This document shows positions 38,501-46,600 of a stretch of DNA of 64,000 nt, one piece after another. The position numbers and the translations under genes are program-made. Under the pieces are notes generated by a model. That model was not told the DNA's origin. It made no database searches and saw nothing but the letters and a program-made list of their open reading frames with translations. The DNA comes from Ascaris suum (taxonomy: Eukaryota; Nematoda; Chromadorea; Rhabditida; Ascarididae): the NCBI GenBank assembly GCA_013433145.1, contig CM024183.1:4644001-4708000 (forward strand), given 5' to 3'. The number at the start of each line of letters is the position of its first letter. The first letter of the stretch is position 1.

Positions 38501-39817
38501 TTCAAAATGTGCTGAGGTGATGAAGTATAGCCAGAACGCACCCATTGCTCTGCCATTATGGAGTGAGTTTATTTATTCGTGTTTGCTGTTTGGCAATTAA
38601 TTTATCTTATCGCTCTCACGTCCTGTAATATTGGCAGACCTAGGACATTATTTATATGTCCATAAATTTTCAGTATTATATATAACCGTATTGCATATGG
38701 AGACATTGTGTAACATCTCTTGCTGTGTAATTCTGTGCATTATTTGTGGGAATGTAAATCGTCATTCCAGTGAAGGGTTTTGATTCATTTATTCTTACTC
38801 GTGTTTGTTTCGAGAAAATCACCAATAGCAAAGTGTAATAATCCTAAGTAAGTTTTTGTGTGCTGCTGTAGAGTGATGTAATGGAGGATAGTGATCGGCG
38901 TTTGTAGCTGTCAAATGTCGTTTTGCTTGCAGTTCGCTGTAAATGCGGTAAATGTGGTAACCGATGTGAGCGTGGTTTCTGCGATCCGTGCAATTCACGG
39001 CCACCACCACTGCTTTGTGCCTTATGTCAAATGCCAGTCAGAGGTGAATTGTTTGCGTTTTCTGAAGAGCGTGAGAGATACGATACGCATTGTTTTGCAA
39101 CAGATCTCTTCAACATCTCGGCAGGACTTTATCGGAGGTTTTTATCAGCAATATGTATGTGGTCTCCTGGAACCAATTTTCTTCCAATTGGAAGTTCTTG
39201 TATTCGTTACTTTCAATTAATTTGTTTTGAAAACTTGCAAGTCGAATTTCCTCCCTCGGACGGAGAAAGTTAAGGTGCGAATTTGCCGTATAGAGCGCAA
39301 ATTATGACATCCGTCGTTAGAGTGCGCTTTGCATCTGTTTTAGTAATCGCTGTCGGTGAACTTATTGAAAGCCAGTTCTTTTCAACAGCTTCGTTTTGTT
39401 TCCCTCCTCTTTAAAGCTCACAACACAAGGTGCTTAGAGGACATTGACCGCTCCTCATAGAGTAATAAATTGTGAAGTTCAAGGTACATAGATGCTCAAA
39501 TAGGGGCGATAATTTTGCAGCAAAGGAGAGTAGTTCACCTGTCCTTTGGAGATGAGAGGGGACAAATGAATCCGATGATGTGGTCGGAAAAGTACCGAAT
39601 AATTACGGTTTCTCGCACTGCATACGGATTGAACATCCTTCAAGTGAGCTTATGATTAAGCGTGGCAATATATGAATGTTCTGCTGTTTCAGGTCTTGTG
39701 ACGGCTTGTGCGCTATGTCATCATGGAGGACATAGTGAGCATATCCTGGAATGGTTCCAGCAAAACAACAATTGTCCCTGTGGATGTGGATGTGAATGCA
39801 AGGCAAGTGGGTTCTAG
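10307..39817 (+). CDS. WDR59: GATOR2 complex subunit WDR59 (5' end not resolved)
   Basis: WDR59 is part of GATOR2, which counteracts GATOR1 at the lysosome and so lets amino acids activate TORC1. About 23 exons were pieced together: ~10307-10454, 10895-11017, 11334-11504, 12715-12831, 13996-14076, 15447-15560, 18247-18378, 20587-20813, 21762-21932, 22533-22631, ~24556-24648, 28276-28591, 29761-29872, 30530-30629, 31392-31517, 32777-32935, 33924-34101, 35014-35120, 35831-35964, 37310-37460, 38420-38562, 38933-39043, 39693-39817. This is roughly 1,080 residues, against about 974 in human. Order seen: WD40 blades, RWD domain, variable linker, conserved C-terminal block, cysteine/histidine-rich zinc domain. 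Frames join perfectly from 28276 to the stop. Missing: the first exon, one exon between 18378 and 20587, and one or more between 22631 and 24556. Confidence 0.9.
12715..14076 (+). CDS. WDR59: WDR59 exons: middle WD40 blade
   Basis: Exons 12715-12831 (acceptor TTGCAG) and 13996-14076 (acceptor TTTAG). They encode PAHLQKMCCVVWHPTD, FVTTSLDGYIK and then MWNFADLTKPRYS and APVWKLKF, aligning with human HLSKIHGLDWHPD, ATSSQDNSVKFWD and PVWKARY. Phase 0 throughout; donor GTAAGA after 14076. Confidence 0.9.
15447..15560 (+). CDS. WDR59: WDR59 exon with probable GC-AG donor
   Basis: Acceptor TTGCAG at 15441-15446. Encodes EEFASIRLPQNG, NTLNVWRSGELDN and AMK, matching the human segment LLLWNVFDLN. No GT donor lies in phase 0 near its end, but AAG|GCATGT does, and this joins in frame to the next exon (CDDDVILDVCW, human GHDDVVLEFQW). 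Confidence 0.8.
15561..18246. other. WDR59 intron, 2.7 kb, with paired open frames
   Basis: No exon of WDR59 is needed here by phase. A plus-strand frame (16931-17380, 149 codons) and a minus-strand frame (16945-17232, 95 codons) overlap; the minus one contains a CDFC motif. Neither is recognised, and there is no splice or promoter support. Confidence 0.5.
18247..18378 (+). CDS. WDR59: WDR59 exon: last WD40 blade
   Basis: Acceptor TTGCAG at 18241-18246; donor GTACGT after 18378, phase 0 both ends. Encodes CDDDVILDVCWQK and YLYSVSRSGKLRRYPL, aligning with human DDVVLEFQWRK and LVTWSRDQTLRMWRV. The central tryptophan of the blade is replaced by tyrosine. Confidence 0.87.
18379..20586. other. 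WDR59 intron region hiding at least one exon
   Basis: The exon ending at 18378 is phase 0, whereas the exon at 20587 needs one carried-in base. At least one exon (acid/Ser linker after the propeller) must lie here. An open stretch near 19160-19270 (DDRTPHRSTPANVARSV) is a candidate without proof. The rest shows nothing recognisable. Confidence 0.55.
20587..22631 (+). CDS. WDR59: WDR59 exons: RWD domain
   Basis: Exons 20587-20813, 21762-21932 and 22533-22631. The first is a linker rich in charged residues ending LRSELDALRHLGTQGLFTDE, which corresponds to the start of the RWD domain (human LQQEFSLINVQ). The second has TVALSYVHYASN then KVKFMIRFRP, aligning with human CTVSVHCSNHRVKMLVKFP. The third has LLFKEATASADTC and LKKLPEIIDSIK, aligning with human KLLKILKDTALQ...CLRQLVSCLES. 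Junctions 20813/21762 and 21932/22533 are phase 0. The first exon begins at codon position 2. Confidence 0.87.
22985..23620 (+). CDS. WDR59: Candidate WDR59 linker exon(s), low confidence
   Basis: A comparatively GC-rich stretch with long plus-strand frames. After the acceptor TTCTAG at 22979-22984 the frame VFSPKSIDIPRAGNAFDL continues in phase 0 from 22631. A second frame around 23352-23469 contains an alanine run from a (GCAGCT)n repeat and ends at a GTGAAA donor. The human protein has about 40 poorly conserved residues here. Exon ends cannot be set; no phase chain reaches 24556. Confidence 0.35.
23402..23430 (+). repeat. (GCAGCT)n short repeat
   Basis: Hexamer-like GCTGCA/GCAGCT repeat encoding alanines in the plus frame. 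It lies within the candidate linker exon block. Confidence 0.8.
24077..24092 (-). repeat. Poly-C tract (poly-G on minus), 16 bases
   Basis: Uninterrupted run of 16 C in a WDR59 intron. Confidence 0.95.
24556..24648 (+). CDS. WDR59: WDR59 exon with conserved PRT-GARF block
   Basis: Acceptor TTGCAG at 24550-24555, then frame GYLSPSQFRSMFDKWVP and SPRTCGARFNGSG, matching the human block FPRTSGARFCGAG. The frame stays open to a TAG at 24683. The 3' edge is uncertain: a GT at 24649 would be phase 2 and fit the exon at 28276, giving Leu-Leu-Phe where human has Leu-Val-Tyr-Phe. Confidence 0.72.
24649..28275. other. WDR59 intron, about 3.6 kb
   Basis: No further exon is required by phase. AT-rich and mostly without long open frames. 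A C/T-rich stretch (about 28190-28275) forms the extended polypyrimidine tract before the next acceptor. Confidence 0.5.
28276..29872 (+). CDS. WDR59: WDR59 exons: Ser/Thr/Ala-rich linker
   Basis: Exons 28276-28591 (after a long pyrimidine tract and ACCAG; donor GTAAGC) and 29761-29872 (acceptor TTCCAG). They encode a low-complexity linker with repeated Ser, Thr, Ala and His (HATPSEHSAHSPSS, LLQTASSVSKASAHK, SSAASGTSRSFSMQD). They join in phase 0 to each other and in phase 1 to the next exon. Little of this aligns with human WDR59. A later start at an internal acceptor (28378) is an alternative. Confidence 0.7.
29187..29200 (-). repeat. Poly-C tract (poly-G on minus), 14 bases
   Basis: Uninterrupted run of 14 C in the WDR59 intron 28592-29760. 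Confidence 0.95.
30530..32935 (+). CDS. WDR59: WDR59 exons: conserved C-terminal helical block, part 1
   Basis: Exons 30530-30629, 31392-31517 and 32777-32935, joined in phases 1, 2, 2. They encode TIYDASGLMTVSKALARKYR (human IIQDIACLLPVHKSLGELY), then RKDLVKIWQIVELC (human RKDLVQVWSLATVA), then an acidic insert SEESCESSDEDDNE followed by WAAHPFGRDLINSL (human WARHPFGRQLLESL). Confidence 0.9.
33424..34071 (-). other. Long antisense open frame (215 codons), unassigned
   Basis: Minus-strand frame from ATG to stop that covers part of the WDR59 intron 32936-33923 and runs antisense through most of exon 33924-34101. It is the longest single open frame in the window, but its composition is ordinary, there is no signal peptide or motif I recognise, and a shorter minus frame (34007-34486) overlaps its start. 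Probably chance, not excluded as an antisense gene. Confidence 0.2.
33924..35120 (+). CDS. WDR59: WDR59 exons: C-terminal helical block, part 2
   Basis: Exons 33924-34101 and 35014-35120. The first gives LDYFGRINDYQTAAMIICVL, matching human LAHYCRLRDVQTLAMLCSVF, then a charged linker. The second gives GGFAGHNTISVTPT and ends at phase 2 before GTTAGT. Phase joins to 32935 (phase 2) and 35831 (phase 2) are exact. Confidence 0.86.
35831..37460 (+). CDS. WDR59: WDR59 exons: variable linker before the RING
   Basis: Exons 35831-35964 (acceptor TTTTAG) and 37310-37460 (acceptor TTGTAG). Encode an Arg/Ser/Pro-rich stretch (PPGRIASFFSSARPRLPRR) and a polar stretch ending NDPKKEKHIN. The latter joins in phase 2 to LLDPVLSRR, just as human HDKNKR precedes LLDP. 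Chosen because the phases chain 2-1-2; little direct similarity. Confidence 0.68.
38420..38562 (+). CDS. WDR59: WDR59 exon: LLDP block
   Basis: Acceptor ATTTAG. Encodes LLDPVLSRRLDDVRQQYGDM, LFRWRMYSKCAEVMKY, close to human LLDP...FDDFKKCYGEILYRWGLREKRAEVLKF. Phase 1 end, donor GTGAGT. Confidence 0.93.
38933..39817 (+). CDS. WDR59: WDR59 terminal exons: RING-like zinc domain
   Basis: Exons 38933-39043 (acceptor TTGCAG) and 39693-39817 (acceptor TTTCAG). They encode paired cysteines (CKCGKCGNRCERGFCDPC, CALC) and then ACALCHHGGHSEHILEWF and CPCGCGCECK. Human has CLTCGHGGHTSHMMEWF and CPTGCGCHC. This C-terminal RING-like domain is used for GATOR2 assembly in human. TAG stop at 39815-39817. The coding end AAG|GCAAGT also resembles a GC donor, but the stop lies four codons on, in line with the human end. 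Confidence 0.93.
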
Positions 39818-39847
39818 AGGACGGAGGTTTAGTTCATAGGCTTACGA

Positions 39848-39853
39848 AATAAA
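39848..39853 (+). terminator. Polyadenylation signal AATAAA for WDR59
   Basis: Canonical AATAAA 31 bases past the WDR59 stop, implying a short 3' UTR of roughly 50 bases if used. Confidence 0.55.
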
Positions 39854-42800
39854 GACTGCATCCACCCGATATAGCAAGTAATGAAGTGCTGGCTCTGATC
39901 AGAGGACATATAAGTGCACAATTTGACAACTTTTTTTTCAATGTTTGTATTTTTTTCTCTCACTAGAGGGAAAAAGGTTCTTTTTTTCTCGACAAAGTTA
40001 TGAGGGGAAACTTCGGCGACGGTGTTATTGTCCTTTGACACTATATTATATACGCGGTATGCTACCTGATCTATTACGTTGTCTTCTGACGATTTCATGT
40101 TGTATAGTGAAGTGTTATTCGTTCCTCATGCTCCACACAAACTTTTGCCTCCGCAATGTGCAGCCTCCATCAAACCATTGTTACATTTATTACGCTTGTG
40201 TACATATGGAATACTAAATAGCACAGGGCTCATTTGCTCACTTTGCATTCGATTTTGTTTATTTGAAGTCTTAAGCATTTACTGAGTCCGGATAGCTTGA
40301 AAACAGTACGACTGAATGATATGAGCAGGCAATGTCTTTTTCTGGAATGATAATGGTCAGTAAACTTGCTGATTACTGGACACTCTACTTTTAGGATGCC
40401 GAACACCGTTCTTATATTTTCATGTTTGTAATAAGATCTCCGATGATTATAAACAGGGCTGAGTTAAATTTCTCTTGCGGTCTTGTCCGATCGAAAACGA
40501 AGTGCATGTTTCTTGGAGCTCACTTGTGGAAAAGTCCCCTCTCGTTTCCCTTACTTGGGTTGCAGTGGATTTCTGATTTGGCCCAGAGACATGAGAAAAC
40601 CTTTTCTCTTTTCAAGGAAAATCCCACGTTCTTTATTTATTCATTCAGGTTCTCTATTTTTGTGAGTATTCCGGACTGACAGCTTTTTTTGCTATGATAT
40701 GATACAAAAATTTGAGGTCACGCGAAGACTTTTCACTGAAGATGTGAACTACGAGCTTAAGCTGAGTGAGGAAAAGTTTCGACCAAATGCCTTGTGCTGT
40801 CTCGGAACTTTTTACTTCCGATTGGTCGCGTCATCCATACTGGAAACTTTTTTATGCTTTTCGTTGAGGGAGAGAAGAACTTGTCGTTTATACAAAGCAT
40901 TATTTCCCTGAGGTGTCCGATCTATCCTGTTTTGCAGGAATTCACTACCACGACCCATAATTTCAGCCGCTCTGTGCCCATCCATCGCTGTACTCATTTC
41001 TGAGAACATCCTTGAATGATGAAGTTTCGTTCCATTATGTTAGTGTTACATGGAACGGTCCTCCACGATGGGTCACACAAACTCAAATGCATCTTTTATC
41101 CATCTTGCCCAAATATGTACTCGTATTTCATCTCATAAAGGCTATGGAGTTTGAACGTTTTGTCGCAAGAACTTAGCAGTTGGTGCTCCGGCTGGATTGG
41201 GAGTTGCATCCTCTCCACGGGGGATCCATTTTTTGGATTTTTGGTCCGTCCTCTTTTTGGATTCTCAACAAAATATAATTTCCACACCTTGTACTCAGCA
41301 CTTCCCAGCTGGAAATGAAAAGGCAGAAATCTTCTGAGGCTCCAGTTGCTTCATGGCTCTCCTCCACCTAAATCCCAAATCCTCTGTCGCCAAGCTCAAT
41401 TTCGAGCAAAAATATTTTTACGATACCTGCAAGGGCATATGTTGGAAAATGTTATCCATGGTCATATGAAATGCAGTTGCAAAGTTTACAAGATTTGTGT
41501 ACAAAATTACTAACGATAATTGAACGGAGGTTATAGGTTAAGAAATATTGTACAGCAAATTATTAAACATATTATGCAGCAAACAAATACCCAAAAATAC
41601 AAGAAATGCGTTCAAGAGATGGCGTTATAACGCATTATTTGTTTTCTTTAGATTCTTTAAGACTTCATCATCAGAATTCTTTTACCTACGCGTAGAGCAA
41701 CCTTTGAAGGGAAGAACACAAAAGTCCTTTCTCAAAATCTATTGATGCGTAGGAGAACAGTTGAGAGGAAAGAGAACAGGCGATTTATTTGGCTGACCAC
41801 CTTGTTAATGAATTTCTTGACGATATTTGAGTCATTGTTTTTGAAGAAAACCCTCGAAAAATATTATTGTTTGGCAGATGCATCGCTGTTTTATCTCCCT
41901 TCTAGTGCCCTCTCTAAATGCCTGCATCTGAAGCATTCGGCGATGAAACGACTGAAAACACGAATCCTGCGTCAAAGTTACTTCGCTCCTACAAAGAAAA
42001 CGGCTTCGATGTATTACAACGAAAAAAAAATTGGGCACAGCGGGATCGATGACTGTTACAGATCGCTCAGTCTTAAAAACTACTCTAAGCGAGGCATGTA
42101 ACCTCTTTTGACAAAGGCTGCTTCGCATAGCACGGAATTTAGTGGAAAAGTTCATGGTACTGAGTCCTTACAGGATATCAAAGTATTAATGATGGCTTGA
42201 TCAGAAGCGATTATGCCCTGCATGGGTGACTGGTAAGCGGTTGGAATTGCCGCTTTTCTGAGCGATCGGCCTGCATGAGGGATAAAATTTGTTGAGACAT
42301 CCGATAATTTCTTAACATGGTGAAAATTTTAGATCCGAACGGATTTTTGAAATAAAACATCGATGAGATGGAGGAAATTATGCAACTTTCTAACGCATAT
42401 ATACAATATTATGTAATAAGTGAGCAAATAAAATAAACTCCATTAAGCAACGAGATCAGAATTACACAACATCAATAGAACTTAATGGTGATAAATGAAA
42501 AACAGACGAAATATCTGTTCCTAACGCTTTCCACTTTTATATATATCGGCATGCCCGGATCTCGTTACGTTCTGACCTAATGAGTGGAAGACTAAAAAGC
42601 TTTTCTCGAGGGATTCATGCTATTTTCGCTCGGTGGCAATTTTACTCCGGGATGAGACCATGACTTCCAAATGCCATTGTTTCATTGCAACTGAGGGGAA
42701 AGGGAGAGAAGATTTAGTCCTTCCTATTTCCTATGCACTTTGAAGAGAGAAGGCATCCAAAAAAAGTTGCAGCTCCCAGCGGAATCTCCAGCCAGTGATT

Positions 42801-43002
42801 TCAATTTTGCATGCTTCCGATCGGTGACTTAAAGGCGAGAAATGTTTGAGAGCGCGAGTATGAAAAATGACATCTTGTGGAGGACGCAAGCATTTGAGAG
42901 GACAGAAAATGAGCATATTTTTGAAGTCCAGGCGATCACGTCATTCGAGTAAGAAATGGTATGGGAGAAGAATGAGAAGAGTTGACGAAAAGCCCACCTT
43001 CC

Positions 43003-43074
43003 TTGCATTCCTTGACGGCTTTGCAGGTTTGGCTGCTGGAGCAGCCAAACCTGCAAAGCCGTCAAGGAATGCAA
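43003..43074. repeat. Perfect inverted repeat, 35-bp arms, 2-base loop
   Basis: Left arm 43003-43037 (starts TTGCATTCCTTGACGG) and right arm 43040-43074 are exact reverse complements separated by GG. The symmetry stops at both outer ends (C43002 does not pair with C75 of 43075). As RNA it would be a 35-bp stem. Confidence 0.97.
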
Positions 43075-43480
43075 CCTTCGACGATTCAGCGAGCATGAAG
43101 TTGAGCAGTCATTGCTAACAACGGAGAGCAATGAATGACACAAAAGCTCCTGCAATAACCGCATCCCCGAAAACTGCACCTCTGATACTTGCACTCCTTA
43201 TTATGGAAACCACTGACGTGATAGAGTAGCAGCAACGCGGCATATTTGTTGGAGGAGGGTCTGTTGCGCGCATACTTGCCGGATACAAGAACAAAATGCC
43301 CCTTTCAATTTCAGGCCATTTTTTGGAGCAATTCGTTCGGCAGGTTTTTTGGCTTGTGTTGTTTAACTAGTTGCCGATTCTTACAAAATGCGTTCCATCT
43401 TTCCAGTTAGCCGACTGGTGACGGATATTGCAGAATAAGCAAGGAATGCAACTGTGGGCATACTGAGTCCGCGAAATACA

Positions 43481-43630
43481 TCACACATAATAACCAGCTG
43501 GATCGTCACACGTTCTCCTTGATGATACATCTCCCATAGTCATCGGACTGAGTGAAGCAGTCGAAGCGTGTTGCAATGGATTAGAACTTCTTAGGGCGGT
43601 ACCATGTTGCCAACCAGTATAACCTGGCAT
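43481..43630 (-). CDS. lin-12: Notch terminal exon
   Basis: Acceptor TTACCAG. Encodes 49 residues beginning MPGYTGWQHGTAL, containing ASTASLSPMTM, and ending DDPAGYYV before TGA. Phase 0 from the previous exon. The TGWQHGTALRSS stretch recalls the LIN-12 end (MWYTRAST). I prefer this acceptor to upstream alternatives because of phase. Confidence 0.78.
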   Translation of the reverse strand: MPGYTGWQHGTALRSSNPLQHASTASLSPMTMGDVSSRRTCDDPAGYYV

Positions 43631-46600
43631 CTGGTAATGAATGCGCTTTTGTTCAATATACCGACACACCACCTCACTTGGAGCCAATTGTGAAAATACA
43701 ATATTTCTAGCATAACACATTTATTAAGAAATAACGGAAGTAACAGCCTGAATCAAGGCACCTAGTAAGGGCTAACGCCTCCAGAAAGGAGTTGTGGGAA
43801 AAACAAAGTATAAGTGACGCGCTATTCGCCGTTTCTGAGAAGCTAAAAAGTGGGATGAGGCACCGAAGGGAGTTTTTACCTCCCTCCGCTAGAAAAAAAC
43901 ATTTCGGCCTTTTGTGCTCTTTGGTTTCTCCTGAGAATGCCCTTCAACAGCTGGGAAACAAAAAAGTCCTTGGATTGCGATATACATTTCGAAAGGGAAT
44001 GAAAGGTTCAAAAACTTTTAACTGAATTTTTGGGCAGTAAAAGTGAAAAAAAAAACCCAAGAAACGCTACAAGCAAAAAAAAAAAAAAAAGAAACAAGTC
44101 ACGAAGGACACTCACTCCACTAATGTTTCAACTCTTTTGGATGGATGTATTGCCCTCCCGTCCATCCCATTCCTGCACTTCAACTTTTCGTATATGCACT
44201 TGGTTACTGTTGAAGCGCTGAGCGGTAAGGAAGCAATCGGTAAGTGAGAACTTCCCCGCTAACTTACAAATATCAGGAGAACGTACGGAAGAATAGAGTA
44301 ATCCCTATCAGTGGAACTCCGCTTCACAAGACACCTTAAAGAAAAGGGTTGCTCAGACAAGCAACGAGTAAGCTAATCAAGGAAACACGTACCTTCTCAG
44401 CAGAACACAACGACGAATTGAACATGATCTCATAAGGGGGTGACAACAACGTAGAAGGCACATGAGCACCTTCATAGGTGAACTGTTGCTGGAAGTCATT
44501 TATCGGTTGATTCGGCGAGAAGAACGACGACGTATCCGATTGTGGAGGGGTAAGAAAATCGAAAGGCACTACGCGATGGTATGACGTCGGACGTACCTTC
44601 TTCACCAGTGGCCTCTGCAATAGACAAAACTTCGCAAGCACAGGGGACTCACGCACCGATTTCAACATTTATCTTGAATAAAGACTGGGTGGAAATTTTT
44701 CCCGTTCGCGTTGCGGATTGCTAGGACTCTTTTTCGAGGAGAAGCATCTTTATCTCGAATTTTTGGAGTCAGAAACCGAAGATAGTCCGATTGGCTGAAA
44801 GATTTGTCACTGATTCAATGCTGCTAGCGGTTTTTTTTTATAACAAACAGCTAGTTACGTTCGAAAGCCATCAGTAGGCAAGCCCACATTAGAACGGCGA
44901 TCATAGAGGTTTCATGAGTTCAGACTGCCATCTTGCCTCTGAAATGAAATACTTTCAACGACTACATTCGATACAGTTCAGCAATTAATTGAATTTGCCT
45001 TTGCGAGGCACCGATTCACCAATACCGTTAAACCCTTTCGGATGTTCTTCACATACATACGAACATTTTACGTAAGGCGCTCGGTATCAGCGAATTAATC
45101 TACTAGCGATTAGATGGGCCACATTTTCTGCAAAAATAGGAATGCAGGTGGCAAGGAGAAGTTGTGAGAAATTGAAGAGCGGAAGGGTTGATCCCTATAT
45201 GTTCTTGGTCTAACTTGCATCTCCGTTCACGAAGGGATGAAACTACGCACAAGTGTTGATAAGAGAAGGCGATATAGAAGACAAAAGAGAGGAGGTGCAA
45301 ATTTTATGCAAGGCGCTAACTGGCAAAAAAATAATATGGCCTCACGAAAAAACACGTATTTAAAAGGTGTATCTTGTTTCAGACATGATCATAATTTACT
45401 GAACGCTTTCATTTTGAATTTCTACTGTCATCTATTCTACTCTTCCCAAGTATCTCTCACTTTTTCGCCACCGATACTTAGTAGCATCAAATAAACTATG
45501 GAAATATTTCGCCACCTTTGATTTCTTAGAAGACTTCTTGAAGTGAGCTGTCTCTTGCGCACTGAACCTCCTGTCGGCAGTAATTGAGGGTGCACTCAAG
45601 CGTTCAACAACTTCGTAGAGGTTCCTCTCAAGAGCAATGTCCTTCGGTGAGCGTTCCTTATAGTCAGTGATTTCCTTATTTGCTCCCACGCTCAACAATA
45701 TCTCTACTGCTTCGACATGACCTTCAGACGCGGCTAGAAATAGCGGTGTTTGTTCCTGCAAATAAACATCATCGGAATATCGCGTAGTGGGACTCGAACT
45801 TTGAAAGGAGAAAAGAAGCTTTGACACTAGCAAAAGAATCGCTTTTTCAACAGTCTTTCCGCAAGAGCTGGTAACTGCTTCTTTTAGTTTTTTTTTGTTT
45901 CTCCCTTTCATGTTTCTCTGAAATCACTAAAGAAACATGTACGCGACCTTTATGCGTGTGTAGATAAGCGTGTATCCATGCGCTAATTTAAATTCGCGAA
46001 TGAATAAAGGAGGACAATGAAATTAATTGTATAGTTCACATATAGGATCATCATCGACAACACTTCTGAACGAGTCATGAACATTCAAAGGCGTTATTGC
46101 AGTTGCATGAGAAATATCGCGTTCTCTTTGTTTGCCCCTTAACTACTCATTGCGATCGATGCAATGTATGCTAAACTGTTACATAGGCACAGCCTTTCAC
46201 TTATACCATCTACATAACACACATCCAATACCTGCACAAGCGGATACTTTCTAGCACATTCACTACAAGCGAAAAACGGTAAGGAATAAGAAAAGAATTC
46301 TGAGGTACTCAATGATCGAGAATGAGCTGACGGATTTTTGCACTGCATCAGCTGCGATATTAAAGTTTCTTGAACAACTGCAAAACCGATCGGTTTTATC
46401 AGCACATCTGCAAAATCCCATATCATGCCAGCCTTCCTAGCACTTTAGCCCGATTTCTCATTTGGACCATCGTAATGTTTTCTAGAAAATCTTGACATAA
46501 ACGTTTGTAATACAAATTTTTTCGCGCTACTGAAGTTGGTGAAACATCGAAATATAAAGGAAACAACAATAGCGGGTTCCCTTAAACAGATCTGTCGATT

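Larger units (their letters stand above)
39818..43480. other. Intergenic region between convergent WDR59 and Notch genes
   Basis: Both genes end here, facing each other. Open frames (for example 41742-42101 plus, 42829-43194 minus) match nothing and are uncorroborated by splice sites. The notable item is a perfect inverted repeat at 43003-43074. No RNA gene was recognised. Confidence 0.6.

Noticed and set aside
41742..42101. Plus-strand frame of 119 codons
   Set aside because: No recognisable motif, no supporting exon structure, sits between two gene ends.
42829..43194. Minus-strand frame of 121 codons and plus frame 42867-43118 in the intergenic region
   Set aside because: Both span the perfect hairpin, whose symmetry helps keep frames open; no family match or splice context.
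45740..45830. A GTTCGAGTCCC-like string on the minus strand suggesting a tRNA T-loop
   Set aside because: The flanking bases cannot form a T stem and the string lies at the edge of a Notch ankyrin exon.
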